In this document: positions 37,322 to 45,627 of the stretch, one piece after another
How the letters are laid out: the number at the start of each line of letters is the position of its first letter
Position numbering within the stretch: position 1 is the first letter of the stretch
Source: an uncultured Sphingomonadaceae bacterium
Lineage (GTDB): Bacteria; Pseudomonadota; Alphaproteobacteria; Sphingomonadales; Sphingomonadaceae
Direction: 5' to 3'
Length of the DNA stretch: 64,000 bases
Assembly (NCBI GenBank): GCA_947501695.1
Contig: CANMWO010000002.1
Span: 1 to 64,000, forward strand
Position numbers and translations under genes: made by a program
Notes under the pieces: model-generated
The model's database searches: none
Told to the model about the DNA's origin: nothing
The model's input: only the letters and a program-made list of their open reading frames with translations

Positions 37322-38239
37322 ATGTTTATCAGAGCCTTGCTTTTTACCGTGCTACTCGCCCTTCCCTTTCTCATGCCGCACAATGCTGGCGCGATGGAAA
37401 CGGGGGCCGTGGAAAAGTCATCGCAGATCGCTATCGAGCGCGATTTTGTGTCAGGCCGGTTTGGCCAGATCCATGTGCGCATTGCAAAACCAGCGATCGC
37501 TTCCGATCATCCGCCACTGGTGCTATTTCATCCGACCCCCTATTCTGGCGACTATTTTGCGAGCTTCATGCGCCATATGGCGACGGACCGGATCGTCATC
37601 GCCATCGACACGCCCGGCTACGGTGATTCCGACCGGCCAAATGAACCGCAATCCATTCCCAGCTATACCGGAGCCATTTCCGATGCCCTGATCGCACTGG
37701 GCTATGGCCCCGACGGCAAAGGCGCGGTGGATGTGCTGGGCTATCACACCGGCTGCCTCATCGCGACCGAACTAGCCGCCGCATATCCTGACATGGTACG
37801 GAAATTGGTTCTGCCGGGCCTTCCCTTTTTTACCGGCCCGGATCGCCAACGGCTCTATGACGAAAATGCCAAGGCCGACCTCATAATGTCCGACGGATCG
37901 CACCTGACGAAGAAATGGGAATTTGCCGCCAGTGCCATCGATACAGGATTGAAACTGGAGCGCGCGCAAACCCATTTTAACGATCTGATGCAATGCTATC
38001 CTCAATGCTGGTGGGCCTATCACGGGGTGTTTACCTATTCCGCGGAAGAGCGTTTTGCAGCGGTCACCCAACCCGTGCTACTCATTACAACCGCCGGTAG
38101 TCTAAAAGCGGAAACTGAAGCGGCAGCCTTCTTTTTTCCGGACGCAAAACTAGTGCATCTGGAGCAAATTACCAAAGGTGGCTTCGATCTTGCGCCCGAT
38201 CAAATCGCCAAAGCGACGCGGGAATTTCTCAACAGGTGA
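37322..38239 (+). CDS. Exported alpha/beta-fold hydrolase with His in the nucleophile elbow
   Basis: The protein begins with a signal peptide (MFIRALLFTVLLALPFLMPH, cleavage likely after NAGA). The alpha/beta fold features are LVLFHPTPYSG (oxyanion strand region), IAIDTPGYGDSDRP, and VDVLGYHTGCLIATELA for strand 5 and the nucleophile elbow. The expected G-x-S-x-G reads G-Y-H-T-G at 140-144, so the usual Ser is His. The catalytic Asp and His cannot be assigned with confidence. It may bind rather than hydrolyse, or use another residue. Of two adjacent ATGs I took 37322, which is better spaced from GGGAG. Substrate unknown. Confidence 0.82.
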   Translation: MFIRALLFTVLLALPFLMPHNAGAMETGAVEKSSQIAIERDFVSGRFGQIHVRIAKPAIASDHPPLVLFHPTPYSGDYFASFMRHMATDRIVIAIDTPGYGDSDRPNEPQSIPSYTGAISDALIALGYGPDGKGAVDVLGYHTGCLIATELAAAYPDMVRKLVLPGLPFFTGPDRQRLYDENAKADLIMSDGSHLTKKWEFAASAIDTGLKLERAQTHFNDLMQCYPQCWWAYHGVFTYSAEERFAAVTQPVLLITTAGSLKAETEAAAFFFPDAKLVHLEQITKGGFDLAPDQIAKATREFLNR

Positions 38240-38258
38240 CCTCGTGTTTGTGACGCGA

Positions 38259-38957
38259 TCAGCTCAAGTCAAACTTCTCCGGTACCATCTTGGCCAGCAT
38301 TTTTTGGCAAGCAGTCAGGTTGCGCTGAAAAATATCATGCGCGTTCATCGCATTCAGAAAGGCGACTAGCGCAGGCCATTTAGCAGCGTCCGGTGGTCCG
38401 GCAATCAGGTCCGTCTGCATGAGCTGGGCAGCGATGGAGATATCGGCGATGGAGAGCTTATCCCCGAGGAAATATTTTCCGCCGTCGAGCTGCCCTTCCA
38501 GATAATCATAGAGCGGTGGTAATTTTTCATTCCAGGTTTTGCGCGCGGTTTCCATATCCGGTTTGCCGCCAGTCATCGCGGCAAAAATAATCGGCCGAAA
38601 CACGCCGCCACCACCGTTCATGGCCATCACGCTATCCGCATATTCCTCCAGCCAAAGCGCACGGCCATAGAGGAACGGATCTTCAGGATAGGCGGCGGGC
38701 TGAGGAGATTTCTTTTCCAGATAACCGCACATGGCTGAACTATCCGCAATCGTTCCGGCTGTTCCCTCGCTGCCAATCGACATGTCCCGCAAGGCAGGAA
38801 TTCGGGCGAGCGGGCTGATCTCCAGATACCAGTCCGGCATCGCCATGATATTGATCGCCACACAATCATAGTCCAAGCCTTTCAGCGCTAGCACCGCCTC
38901 CGCCTTGCGTTGGAAGGGGGACAAAGGCGATCCGTAGAGAATATATTCGGCGGTCAT
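38259..38957 (-). CDS. Glutathione S-transferase family protein
   Basis: The 232-residue protein has an N-terminal thioredoxin fold (YILYGSPLSPFQRKAEAVLALKG with Ser as candidate catalytic residue, then ISPLARIPALRD with the cis-Pro, and IADSSAMCGYLE for glutathione contact). A helical C-terminal domain follows (YFLGDKLSIADISIAAQLMQ with the conserved Asp capping box). Substrate and class cannot be told. It is convergent with the hydrolase gene, with only 19 bases between the stops. Confidence 0.85.
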   Translation of the reverse strand: MTAEYILYGSPLSPFQRKAEAVLALKGLDYDCVAINIMAMPDWYLEISPLARIPALRDMSIGSEGTAGTIADSSAMCGYLEKKSPQPAAYPEDPFLYGRALWLEEYADSVMAMNGGGGVFRPIIFAAMTGGKPDMETARKTWNEKLPPLYDYLEGQLDGGKYFLGDKLSIADISIAAQLMQTDLIAGPPDAAKWPALVAFLNAMNAHDIFQRNLTACQKMLAKMVPEKFDLS

Positions 38958-39096
38958 AAATGAGGCTCTCCGTTGATTTATGCAGTTAGTTTTATGACCG
39001 CCTATCAGCGATCAGAGGCGGCAGATGTCAACAAGCATTTTTCATTCATGCCGAACCGAGGCCCCACTATTTCGCAGCGACCGTATCTGGTTGGGG

Positions 39097-39753
39097 CTAC
39101 TTTCTCAGAAAAAACCAGATCATCAACGGCGCAACGACCAATGGACCGAATAATATGAAAAAGACCGGGATCGATAGCTCGGCATAAATTTCAGCCAGCG
39201 GCGCGCGGACCGAAATAATCAACGCCCAGATCATCCGCGCCAAATGACGCCGAACTCGGATAGCAGGCCGCCGATCTGCTTTGCGGAAGAAGTTTATGTC
39301 ATCAACGAGCAAAATGGTCGGGATGATGGCGATTACCAACGGCCCCATCACGGGGATATTCCCGGCCATGACATTGGGGATCGCCATCGCCATGAACAAA
39401 AGCAGCATGCCAAGCTCAAAGGCGAACAGGCCATATTCGGTGCGCTTGATCTTCTGGGAACCCGGTTGCAGCGCGAGATAGCCCGTTGCGATGGCGTAAA
39501 GCGCAGTCAATGCGGCGACAAATAACGGTGGAGCAAAACGCGTCGCCAGCAGAACCAGGGCTGTAACAGAGACCACGACCGTACTGACGATGAACAACCG
39601 GCCGCCGAGAATATGACGCCGACTACCTTTCTGCGAGGCCAGAGCAACCAGCGCACCAACCCATCCGACAAGCCCGATGATGATATGGATGTAATAGCTA
39701 AACGGGTCAAACGGCGTATAGTCAGACAGATTGACGGGATCGACAGGAATCAT
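39097..39753 (-). CDS. Hypothetical multi-pass membrane protein
   Basis: The 218-residue protein has about six hydrophobic segments: YYIHIIIGLVGWVGALVALA, LFIVSTVVVSVTALVLLA, PLFVAALTALYAIATGYLAL, FELGMLLLFMAMAIPNVM, VIAIIPTILLVDD, and a C-terminal VFFILFGPLVVAPLMIWFFL. The HILGGRLF segment and early His resemble DUF2306-type small membrane proteins, but I am not sure of the family. I chose the ATG at 39753 with GGGAGAG upstream; a GTG at 39777 is an alternative. No operon partner is evident. Confidence 0.75.
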   Translation of the reverse strand: MIPVDPVNLSDYTPFDPFSYYIHIIIGLVGWVGALVALASQKGSRRHILGGRLFIVSTVVVSVTALVLLATRFAPPLFVAALTALYAIATGYLALQPGSQKIKRTEYGLFAFELGMLLLFMAMAIPNVMAGNIPVMGPLVIAIIPTILLVDDINFFRKADRRPAIRVRRHLARMIWALIISVRAPLAEIYAELSIPVFFILFGPLVVAPLMIWFFLRK

Positions 39754-39841
39754 GCGCCACTCTCCCAGTGGAGCCACAATGAAGAATGACCTTCAAACAG
39801 CAGTTGCACGACCCTCAGTAAAACGAAGGCTAGACCGTTAT

Positions 39842-41020
39842 TTAGTGATATTCAATCCCGACCGCATCTGCCGCCTGTTTCGCGAGCGTCCGGGCCGCAT
39901 CGCTATCCGCGCCGGTTGCCAGTGCCACCGCCATACGCCGATAAGGCCGCGTGACCGGTTTGCCGAATATCCGCACATCCACTTCAGCGCCTTCGTTGCT
40001 GAGGGCCAATGCTTCGGCAACGCCAGTGAAAGCAAAATCCTCGCTGTCGCGATCCGCCAAGATCACCGCACTAGCGCTGGCCGGGGCGGTCAGGGCTATG
40101 TGTGGGATCGGCAGACCCATGATTGCGCGGGCGTGCAGATCAAATTCGGTCAAGTTTTGGCCGATCAGAGTGACCATACCCGTATCATGCGGTCTGGGAC
40201 TGAGTTCGGAAAAGATCACTTCGCCGTCTTTTGTAACAAAAAACTCTACGCCGAACAGGCCATATCCGCCAAGATTATCGACGACTTTGCGGGCCATATC
40301 CTGTGCGGCGGCCAGCGCTGTTTCCGTCATCGCGGCAGGCTGCCAACTTTCCTGATAATCGCCGCGTTCCTGCCGGTGGCCAATGGGTGGGCAAAACAGT
40401 ACGCCTTCCCTTGTCCGCACTGTCAGCAGAGTGATTTCATAATCAAAATCGATAAACTGCTCGACAATAACGCGGGCGCGATCGCCGCGCATATTGTCGA
40501 CCGCATAGGTCCATGCGGTTTCGAGCGCCTCGGCGCTATCAACCTTGCTTTGCCCCTTGCCGGACGAGGACATGACCGGTTTGATGACGAGCGGCAGTCC
40601 GATATCATCCGCCGCAGCCTGCACCTCGGCAAAGCTCTCAGCATAATGATAGCGCGAGGTGGTCAGGCCCAATTCCTGTGCGGCCACATCGCGAATTGCA
40701 TCGCGGTTCATCGTCAGTTGGGTGGCACGGGCAGACGGTACGATGTTGAAGCCTTCTGCTTCTACCTCGGCGAGAATTTCGGTTCGGATCGCTTCGACTT
40801 CCGGGACAATCAGGTCGGGTTGATGCTTTGCAATTGCCGCGCGCAATTTGTCGCCGTCGAGCATGGAAAAGACTTCACTCGCGTCCGCGACCTGCATTGC
40901 CGGAGCCGCTGCATAAGCGTCACAGGCGATCACATAGGCGCCAAGGCGTTTGGCAGAAATAACGAATTCGCGTCCCAGTTCGCCGGAACCGAGCAATAGG
41001 ATTTTATTGGTGATGGTCAT
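39842..41020 (-). CDS. purT: Formate-dependent phosphoribosylglycinamide formyltransferase
   Basis: PurT is an ATP-grasp ligase that formylates GAR in purine synthesis using formate and ATP, an alternative to the folate enzyme PurN. The 392-residue protein has ILLLGSGELGREFVISAKRLG, the ATP-grasp segments VIKPVMSSSGKGQSKV and GDRARVIVEQFIDFDYEITLL, FGVEFFVTKDGEVIFSELSPRPHDTGMVTLI, and a basic C-terminus with the family's RxxMAVALA segment. I chose the ATG at 41020; an ATG at 41032 is also possible. An inverted repeat lies about 30 bases upstream, between this gene and the VOC gene on the same strand. Confidence 0.94.
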   Translation of the reverse strand: MTITNKILLLGSGELGREFVISAKRLGAYVIACDAYAAAPAMQVADASEVFSMLDGDKLRAAIAKHQPDLIVPEVEAIRTEILAEVEAEGFNIVPSARATQLTMNRDAIRDVAAQELGLTTSRYHYAESFAEVQAAADDIGLPLVIKPVMSSSGKGQSKVDSAEALETAWTYAVDNMRGDRARVIVEQFIDFDYEITLLTVRTREGVLFCPPIGHRQERGDYQESWQPAAMTETALAAAQDMARKVVDNLGGYGLFGVEFFVTKDGEVIFSELSPRPHDTGMVTLIGQNLTEFDLHARAIMGLPIPHIALTAPASASAVILADRDSEDFAFTGVAEALALSNEGAEVDVRIFGKPVTRPYRRMAVALATGADSDAARTLAKQAADAVGIEYH

Positions 41021-41051
41021 GGGATAAGCCATAACCAAACATCAATGGCTC

Positions 41052-41078
41052 GTCATCCTGAACTTGTTTCAGGATGAC
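41052..41078. repeat. Inverted repeat upstream of purT
   Basis: GTCATCCTGAA at 41052-41062 pairs perfectly with TTCAGGATGAC at 41068-41078 around a 5-base loop. It sits in the spacer between the VOC gene and purT. The core GTCATCC also appears in the repeat at 53896. No U-tract follows on either strand, so it is more likely a dispersed repeat than a terminator. Confidence 0.7.
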
Positions 41079-41096
41079 AAATTTGATTCGCTGGGC

Positions 41097-41561
41097 TTAG
41101 GCCGCTTCGCCCGACATCATCTCTGCCATCCGTTTGTTCATCTCATCCGGGCTTACATCCTCAATATGTGTGGACAAAGTCCATTCATGACCGAACGGGT
41201 CTTTGACCCAGCCAGAGCGATCACCATAAAACTGATCCTCTACTGGCCTCACTGACGTTGCTCCTGCTTCAATAGCTTTAGCAAAAGCCGCATCGCTATC
41301 CTCGACATAGATCATCTGGCTGCACGTTGCGCCGCCGCGCTTCGTCGGGCCAAGCTTATCCATATCCGGAAATTCATCGGATAACATAACATGGCTATCA
41401 CCGATCATAATATCAGCATGGCCAATTTTATCACCCATTGGCATGCGCATGACTTCTTCCGCACCAAAAGCGGCTTTGTAAAAATCGATCGCAGCTGCGG
41501 CGTCATCGACGGTCAAATAGGTCGTGACGCTGTGATAGCCCTCTTCTTTCCATTGAGTCAT
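41097..41561 (-). CDS. VOC family protein (PhnB/glyoxalase-like)
   Basis: The 154-residue protein has two beta-alpha-beta-beta-beta units of the vicinal oxygen chelate fold: VTTYLTVDDAAAAIDFYKAAFGAEEVMRM and GHADIMIGDSHVMLSDEFPD in the first, IYVEDSDAAFAKAIEAGAT and GDRSGWVKDPFGHEWTLST in the second. The second-half FGHEW motif is typical of PhnB-like proteins. Substrate unknown. I chose the ATG at 41561 because AGGAG lies upstream; a longer frame adds six residues. The C-terminal MNKRMAEMMSG tail is seen in related proteins. Confidence 0.85.
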   Translation of the reverse strand: MTQWKEEGYHSVTTYLTVDDAAAAIDFYKAAFGAEEVMRMPMGDKIGHADIMIGDSHVMLSDEFPDMDKLGPTKRGGATCSQMIYVEDSDAAFAKAIEAGATSVRPVEDQFYGDRSGWVKDPFGHEWTLSTHIEDVSPDEMNKRMAEMMSGEAA

Positions 41562-41631
41562 AATATGTCTCCTCTCCAAAAAACGTATTGTAACAAATTT
41601 GCATCACATTTACGAATTCGCATTTCTAGAA

Positions 41632-41660
41632 TTGATATATCATATCATTTACACTATCTG
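41632..41660 (+). promoter_or_regulatory. Candidate promoter with AT-rich dyad before the TonB receptor
   Basis: TTGATA (41632-41637) and TATCTG (41655-41660) are spaced by 17 bases, 38 bases before the GTG start. The dyad GATAT-ATC-ATATC (41634-41646) overlaps the -35 box. An AT-rich dyad at this place before a ZnuD-like receptor suggests a Zur-type operator, which is inference. Confidence 0.4.
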
Positions 41661-41698
41661 CTCTCTCAAACACCCCCTAATTACGAAAAGAGTAGTCT

Positions 41699-43822
41699 GT
41701 GTCCCATTATAAATTTTTGACTTCCGCCGCTATTATATTATTGCCGGTTTCACCTGCATTCGCCCAGTCCGGTCAACAGACAGAAGGCGGTGATGATTTC
41801 CACAATGACGATGCCATAGTCGTCACAGCACCTTATCTCGACCGGCTCGACATATTGGCAGGCACGTCTGTCCTGACCGGTGATCAGCTGACCAACGATC
41901 TACGCGGCCAGATTGGCGACAGCCTGACCAAATTGCCAGGCGTTTCATCAACTAGCTTTGCCCCCGGTTCTTCACGGCCCGTCCTTCGCGGCTTTCAGGG
42001 ACCACGGGTTCGCGTTCTTACCGATGGTATTGGCGCTCTTGATGCTTCCAACACTTCGGTCGATCATGCCGTTACAATTGACCCCCTGACCGCCCAGCGT
42101 ATCGAGGTCCTTCGCGGACCAGCGGTGCTGCTCTTTGGCGGCGATGCCATTGGCGGTGCTGTCAACGTTATCGACAAGCGTATTCCGCGTGATGTGCCTG
42201 ATGAGGCGTTTCACCTGGATGCTGTTGGTGGTTTTGGCAGTGCCGCCAATGACTATAGCATCGGCGGATCACTGGACGTGCCGCTAACCGACACACTGGT
42301 TTTCCACGTTAACGGTGCTTATCGCGATACCGATGACACCGATATATCGGGATTTGTGCTGGCACCTGAACTGCGAGCCGACGTGCTTGCACAAGTCGCT
42401 GAAGAAACCGAGGAAGGCAATCTCGAAGAAGCCGCTGAACTGGCCGAAACCGCCGATCAACGCGGCACTATTGCCAATTCAGCGAGCCGTACGATAAGCG
42501 CAGCCACCGGCCTCGCTTATATCGGTGAAGGCGGCAATATCGGCTTCTCGGTTAGCTATTATGACACGGAATACGGCGTTCCCGCCCGCCCCGGAGCGGA
42601 ACATGGCCACGGAGAAGAAGGCGGTGAAGAAGAGGAAGAGGAAGAAGGTCCAGTCACCATCGACCTCGAACAGATTCGCGTAGACCTGAGGGCTGGCGTC
42701 AATCTGGGCGATGGTTTCTTTGAATCACTCAACCTGCGTGCAGGCTATTCCGACTATGAACATACAGAGTTTGAGGGCGATGAAGTCGGCACGGTCTTCA
42801 ATGTAGAAGGTATCGAAGCCCGCGCGGAGCTGGTTCAAAATGAACATAATGGTTGGCGCGGTGTGATTGGCACGCAGTTGCTGGTGCGCGATTTCAACGC
42901 CATTGGTGCAGAAGCCTTTGTCCCGAAAAACAGCGTGGAAAGCATCGCTTTGTTCACCATTCAGGAAATTGATCTCGGTAATTTCGAGGTTGAGGTCGCC
43001 GGTCGCTATGACAGCACGGATATCTCATCCAATATTGTCAATTTCGACCGCAGTTTCGACAGTGTTTCCGGTGCGCTTGGCTTTGCCTATGCGCCGGATG
43101 ACAGCGGCTTGAAAATCGGGGTTAACCTATCCCGGTCAGAGCGCGCGCCGTCGCCAGAAGAACTGCTATCCAATGGTCCGCATATCGCTACTCAGGCCTT
43201 CGAGATTGGTAACCCCAATTTCACAACCGAAAAAAGCTGGGGCGGCGAGTTATATGCGCGCTGGAATTCTGAAGACATCCAATTGGGCGCAACTTTTTAC
43301 GCCAATATTTTTGATGACTATATCTTTGAGACCGCAACTGGCGAAGAAGAAGACGACCTACCGGTCTTCCAATTCTTTCAACAGGATGCGACCTATTATG
43401 GCTTAGAAGCTTCGGCCTCTGTCGTTGTCGGCCGTACTGGCGGATTTAACTTTGTTGTCGACGGGGTTGCCGACTATGTCCGGGCAAAAATCCGCAATGG
43501 CGGCGGTCCTGTACCCCGCATTCCGCCCTTGCGCTTGCTTGGCGGAATCGGAGCCCAAAGCGATTCGATAGATCTGCGCGCAGAACTCGAATGGTCTGAT
43601 AGCCAGAACCGTGTTTCCGCTTTTGAGACGCCAACCGACAGCTTTACAATGGTCAATGCTTCTGCGGCTTGGCGGCCTCTGGGCAAAGAAGGCGGCGTGA
43701 CACTCATTGCGGCGGCCAACAATATCTTTGATGTGAATGCACGTCGTCATGCCTCGTTCACGAAAGATTTTGTACCGCTGGCCGGTCGTGATATTCGTAT
43801 CAGCGCAAAATTTAGTTTTTAG
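41699..43822 (+). CDS. TonB-dependent receptor, ZnuD-like
   Basis: This is a 707-residue outer-membrane receptor with a signal peptide (SAAIILLPVSPAFA-QS), a plug domain (ILAGTSVLTGDQLTNDL, RPVLRGFQGPRVRVLTDGIG, GPAVLLFGGDAIGGAVNVID) and a 22-stranded barrel ending in ISAKFSF. The segment ELLSNGPHIATQAFEIGNPNF resembles the ZnuD zinc receptor. A loop at about 299-320 is packed with His and Glu (EHGHGEEGGEEEEEEEG), as expected for a metal-capturing loop. Zinc or a related divalent metal is the likely substrate. The start is a GTG with AAGAG upstream. It is transcribed alone. Two entericidin-like genes follow. Confidence 0.88.
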   Translation: MSHYKFLTSAAIILLPVSPAFAQSGQQTEGGDDFHNDDAIVVTAPYLDRLDILAGTSVLTGDQLTNDLRGQIGDSLTKLPGVSSTSFAPGSSRPVLRGFQGPRVRVLTDGIGALDASNTSVDHAVTIDPLTAQRIEVLRGPAVLLFGGDAIGGAVNVIDKRIPRDVPDEAFHLDAVGGFGSAANDYSIGGSLDVPLTDTLVFHVNGAYRDTDDTDISGFVLAPELRADVLAQVAEETEEGNLEEAAELAETADQRGTIANSASRTISAATGLAYIGEGGNIGFSVSYYDTEYGVPARPGAEHGHGEEGGEEEEEEEGPVTIDLEQIRVDLRAGVNLGDGFFESLNLRAGYSDYEHTEFEGDEVGTVFNVEGIEARAELVQNEHNGWRGVIGTQLLVRDFNAIGAEAFVPKNSVESIALFTIQEIDLGNFEVEVAGRYDSTDISSNIVNFDRSFDSVSGALGFAYAPDDSGLKIGVNLSRSERAPSPEELLSNGPHIATQAFEIGNPNFTTEKSWGGELYARWNSEDIQLGATFYANIFDDYIFETATGEEEDDLPVFQFFQQDATYYGLEASASVVVGRTGGFNFVVDGVADYVRAKIRNGGGPVPRIPPLRLLGGIGAQSDSIDLRAELEWSDSQNRVSAFETPTDSFTMVNASAAWRPLGKEGGVTLIAAANNIFDVNARRHASFTKDFVPLAGRDIRISAKFSF

Positions 43823-43880
43823 CGGAAATCCGGGGTAGCTTCTCGTTTCTGCTAAAGACGCAGGATGAGGAGTTACCCAT

Positions 43881-44006
43881 ATGCGCAAAATAATCGCTTC
43901 TATCGCCCTTTCATCGGCACTCTTACTGAGCGCTTGTAACACTGTGCAAGGTGTTGGAGATGATATTAAGTCTGTCGGCAAAGCTGGCGAACGGGCCATC
44001 GACTAG
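43881..44006 (+). CDS. Entericidin-like small lipoprotein, copy 1
   Basis: This 41-residue frame (MRKIIASIALSSALLLSACN...) has a lipoprotein signal with lipobox LSAC and the entericidin A/B core NTVQGVGDDIKSVGKAGE. GAGGAG lies upstream of the ATG at 43881. Entericidins are tiny outer-membrane or periplasmic lipoproteins; in E. coli they form an antidote/toxin pair linked to stationary-phase lysis. Its function here is unproven. A near-identical copy follows 23 bases downstream. Confidence 0.85.
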   Translation: MRKIIASIALSSALLLSACNTVQGVGDDIKSVGKAGERAID

Positions 44007-44029
44007 TCCCTATCAATAGGAGAAGAACC

Positions 44030-44155
44030 ATGCGCAAGATTTTGGCATCATTGATAATTTCATCCACCCTGGTTCTAGCGGCCTGCAATACCGTACAGGG
44101 TGTCGGCCAAGATATTGAATCCGTTGGCCGCGCGGGTGAAGACGCGATTAACTAG
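44030..44155 (+). CDS. Entericidin-like small lipoprotein, copy 2
   Basis: A second 41-residue lipoprotein (MRKILASLIISSTLVLAACN...) has lipobox LAAC and NTVQGVGQDIESVGRAGE. It differs from copy 1 by about 13 substitutions but keeps length, lipobox and core. AGGAGAAG lies before the ATG at 44030. The tandem pair is probably a local duplication and cotranscribed. The copy 1 core carries Lys where copy 2 carries Glu (DIKSVGK versus DIESVGR), so the net charges differ. It converges on tatC. Confidence 0.85.
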   Translation: MRKILASLIISSTLVLAACNTVQGVGQDIESVGRAGEDAIN

Positions 44156-44177
44156 GATTGACGGTTACTCAAATCCT

Positions 44178-44948
44178 TTATTCGACTTGGGTCCGCTTAC
44201 GCTCGGTGAACCACATGATCGCCAATGAAACTTCGTAGAGCAGGATCATTGGGACACCCAGCAAGAACTGGGACACAATATCCGGCGGGGTCAATATGGC
44301 CGCAATAACGAACGCTCCAACGACCATATAGCGCCGTAACCCTTTGAGCTGCTCACGCGAGACCAGCCCAGCGCGGTTAAGCAACAGCAACAGAACTGGC
44401 AACTGAAAACAGATCCCAAACGCAAAAATAAACTGCATGACCAGCGAAAGATAATCCCCCATTGCGGGAAGTGCTTCTTGGGTCAATCCGCCGGTTTCGC
44501 CTTCAAATCCCAGGAAAAACCGAAAGGCGGTTGGCATCACGATATAGTAAGCCAGCGCCGCACCGGAGCCGAACAAGATCGGCGTTGCGAAAAGAAACGG
44601 CAGAAATGCCTTTTTCTCATTTGCATATAACCCCGGAGCAACAAACGACCAAAGCTGGTTGGATATAATAGGAAAAGCAAGCAAGAAGGCCGCGAACATC
44701 GCCACTTTAATTTCAACAAAAAACGCTTCATAAAGTTTGGTATAGACCAGCTTTCCTTCACCCGGCGGGAAGGCATCCGTAAGCGGAACAACCAGCAAAC
44801 CGAAAATTTCATCAGCGAAATAAAAGCTGATCGCAAAAGCGATTACCAGCGCAATCACCGCCCAGACCAGCCGCTGGCGCAGCTCGATTAAATGCTCGAG
44901 AAGAGGCGCTTTGCTATCATCTATATCTGGCGCGGACTGCTGATTCAT
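44178..44948 (-). CDS. tatC: Twin-arginine translocase subunit TatC
   Basis: TatC is the polytopic receptor for twin-arginine signal peptides. The 256-residue protein has six membrane helices, the N-terminal motif APLLEHLIELRQRLVWAV, the conserved Glu region SFVAPGLYANEKKAFLPF, and PDIVSQFLLGVPMILLYEVS near the C-terminus. It overlaps tatB by four bases and ends the scpA-scpB-tatA-tatB-tatC run, which is the usual alphaproteobacterial arrangement. Confidence 0.96.
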   Translation of the reverse strand: MNQQSAPDIDDSKAPLLEHLIELRQRLVWAVIALVIAFAISFYFADEIFGLLVVPLTDAFPPGEGKLVYTKLYEAFFVEIKVAMFAAFLLAFPIISNQLWSFVAPGLYANEKKAFLPFLFATPILFGSGAALAYYIVMPTAFRFFLGFEGETGGLTQEALPAMGDYLSLVMQFIFAFGICFQLPVLLLLLNRAGLVSREQLKGLRRYMVVGAFVIAAILTPPDIVSQFLLGVPMILLYEVSLAIMWFTERKRTQVE

Positions 44949-45328
44949 GCGCCCGAATTTTCCGGCGGTTTTTCTGGTGATGATTCAGATCTGGCTTCAT
45001 CCAGCGGTAGATCGGCCTGCGCCTGATCGCTTGCACTTTCACTTGCGGCCGCACCATCTAAGGGTTCCATGACGGGTTCATCGGCGTCAACCGTCGGATG
45101 CTCCAGCATGATCCGTTCGTTTTCAGAAGCCCACTTTTTTTCCATTTCCTGCAATTCCGCTTCGCGAACCATTGCGTCGAAGCCGGTGCGAAAATTGCCC
45201 ATAACGCCGCGCGCCTTAGCCATCCATTTCCCAGCGGTGGAAAGCGCTCGCGGAAGTTCCTTCGGGCCGATAACGACAATAGCAATGATCACGATGATCG
45301 CGATCTCTGAGATGGAAAGGTCAAACAT
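44945..45328 (-). CDS. tatB: Sec-independent protein translocase TatB
   Basis: TatB pairs with TatC in the substrate receptor complex. The 127-residue protein has one N-terminal helix (LSISEIAIIVIIAIVVIGP) with the conserved Glu near its start, then the hinge GPKELPRALSTAGKWMAKARG and an amphipathic helix. The C-terminal half is acidic and disordered. It overlaps tatC by four bases and follows tatA by 43 bases. Confidence 0.95.
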   Translation of the reverse strand: MFDLSISEIAIIVIIAIVVIGPKELPRALSTAGKWMAKARGVMGNFRTGFDAMVREAELQEMEKKWASENERIMLEHPTVDADEPVMEPLDGAAASESASDQAQADLPLDEARSESSPEKPPENSGA

Positions 45329-45371
45329 ATCCCTGTGCCACTAGTGCCGGCCTAGACCCAGCGTGCTAACC

Positions 45372-45599
45372 TCAGCCAGCGGTCTTGTCAGATGTAGTCG
45401 CTTTATCTGCGCTAATATCGGCGGCTTTGCTGTCAATCTGCGCTGAGGCTTTCACGCTTTCCTCTTCTTCGGTAATGCCTTTTTTGAAGGATTTAATGCC
45501 TTTTCCAACATCACCCATCATCTCCGAAATCCGGCCGCGACCGAAAAGGATCAGCACCAGTGCTGCTACAATTAAAATCTGCCAAATACTCGGTTGCAT
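45372..45599 (-). CDS. tatA: Sec-independent protein translocase TatA
   Basis: TatA oligomerises to open the membrane for folded proteins. The 75-residue protein has an N-terminal helix ([17 protein letters not shown]), the hinge [23 protein letters not shown], and an acidic tail. The Phe-Gly hinge and amphipathic helix are diagnostic. It starts 28 bases after the scpB stop. Confidence 0.95.
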   Translation of the reverse strand: MQPSIWQILIVAALVLILFGRGRISEMMGDVGKGIKSFKKGITEEEESVKASAQIDSKAADISADKATTSDKTAG

Positions 45600-45627
45600 C
45601 GAAATTCTCCTGATCTAAGCCCCTTAC

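Noticed and set aside
39731-40999. Plus-strand open frame of 422 residues
   Set aside because: It is the shadow of purT on the opposite strand, with no recognisable domain and a composition rich in Arg/His/Cys.
41691-43822. Siderophore receptor as the function of the TonB receptor
   Set aside because: The ZnuD-like segment and the His/Glu loop point to a divalent metal instead; no siderophore genes are near.
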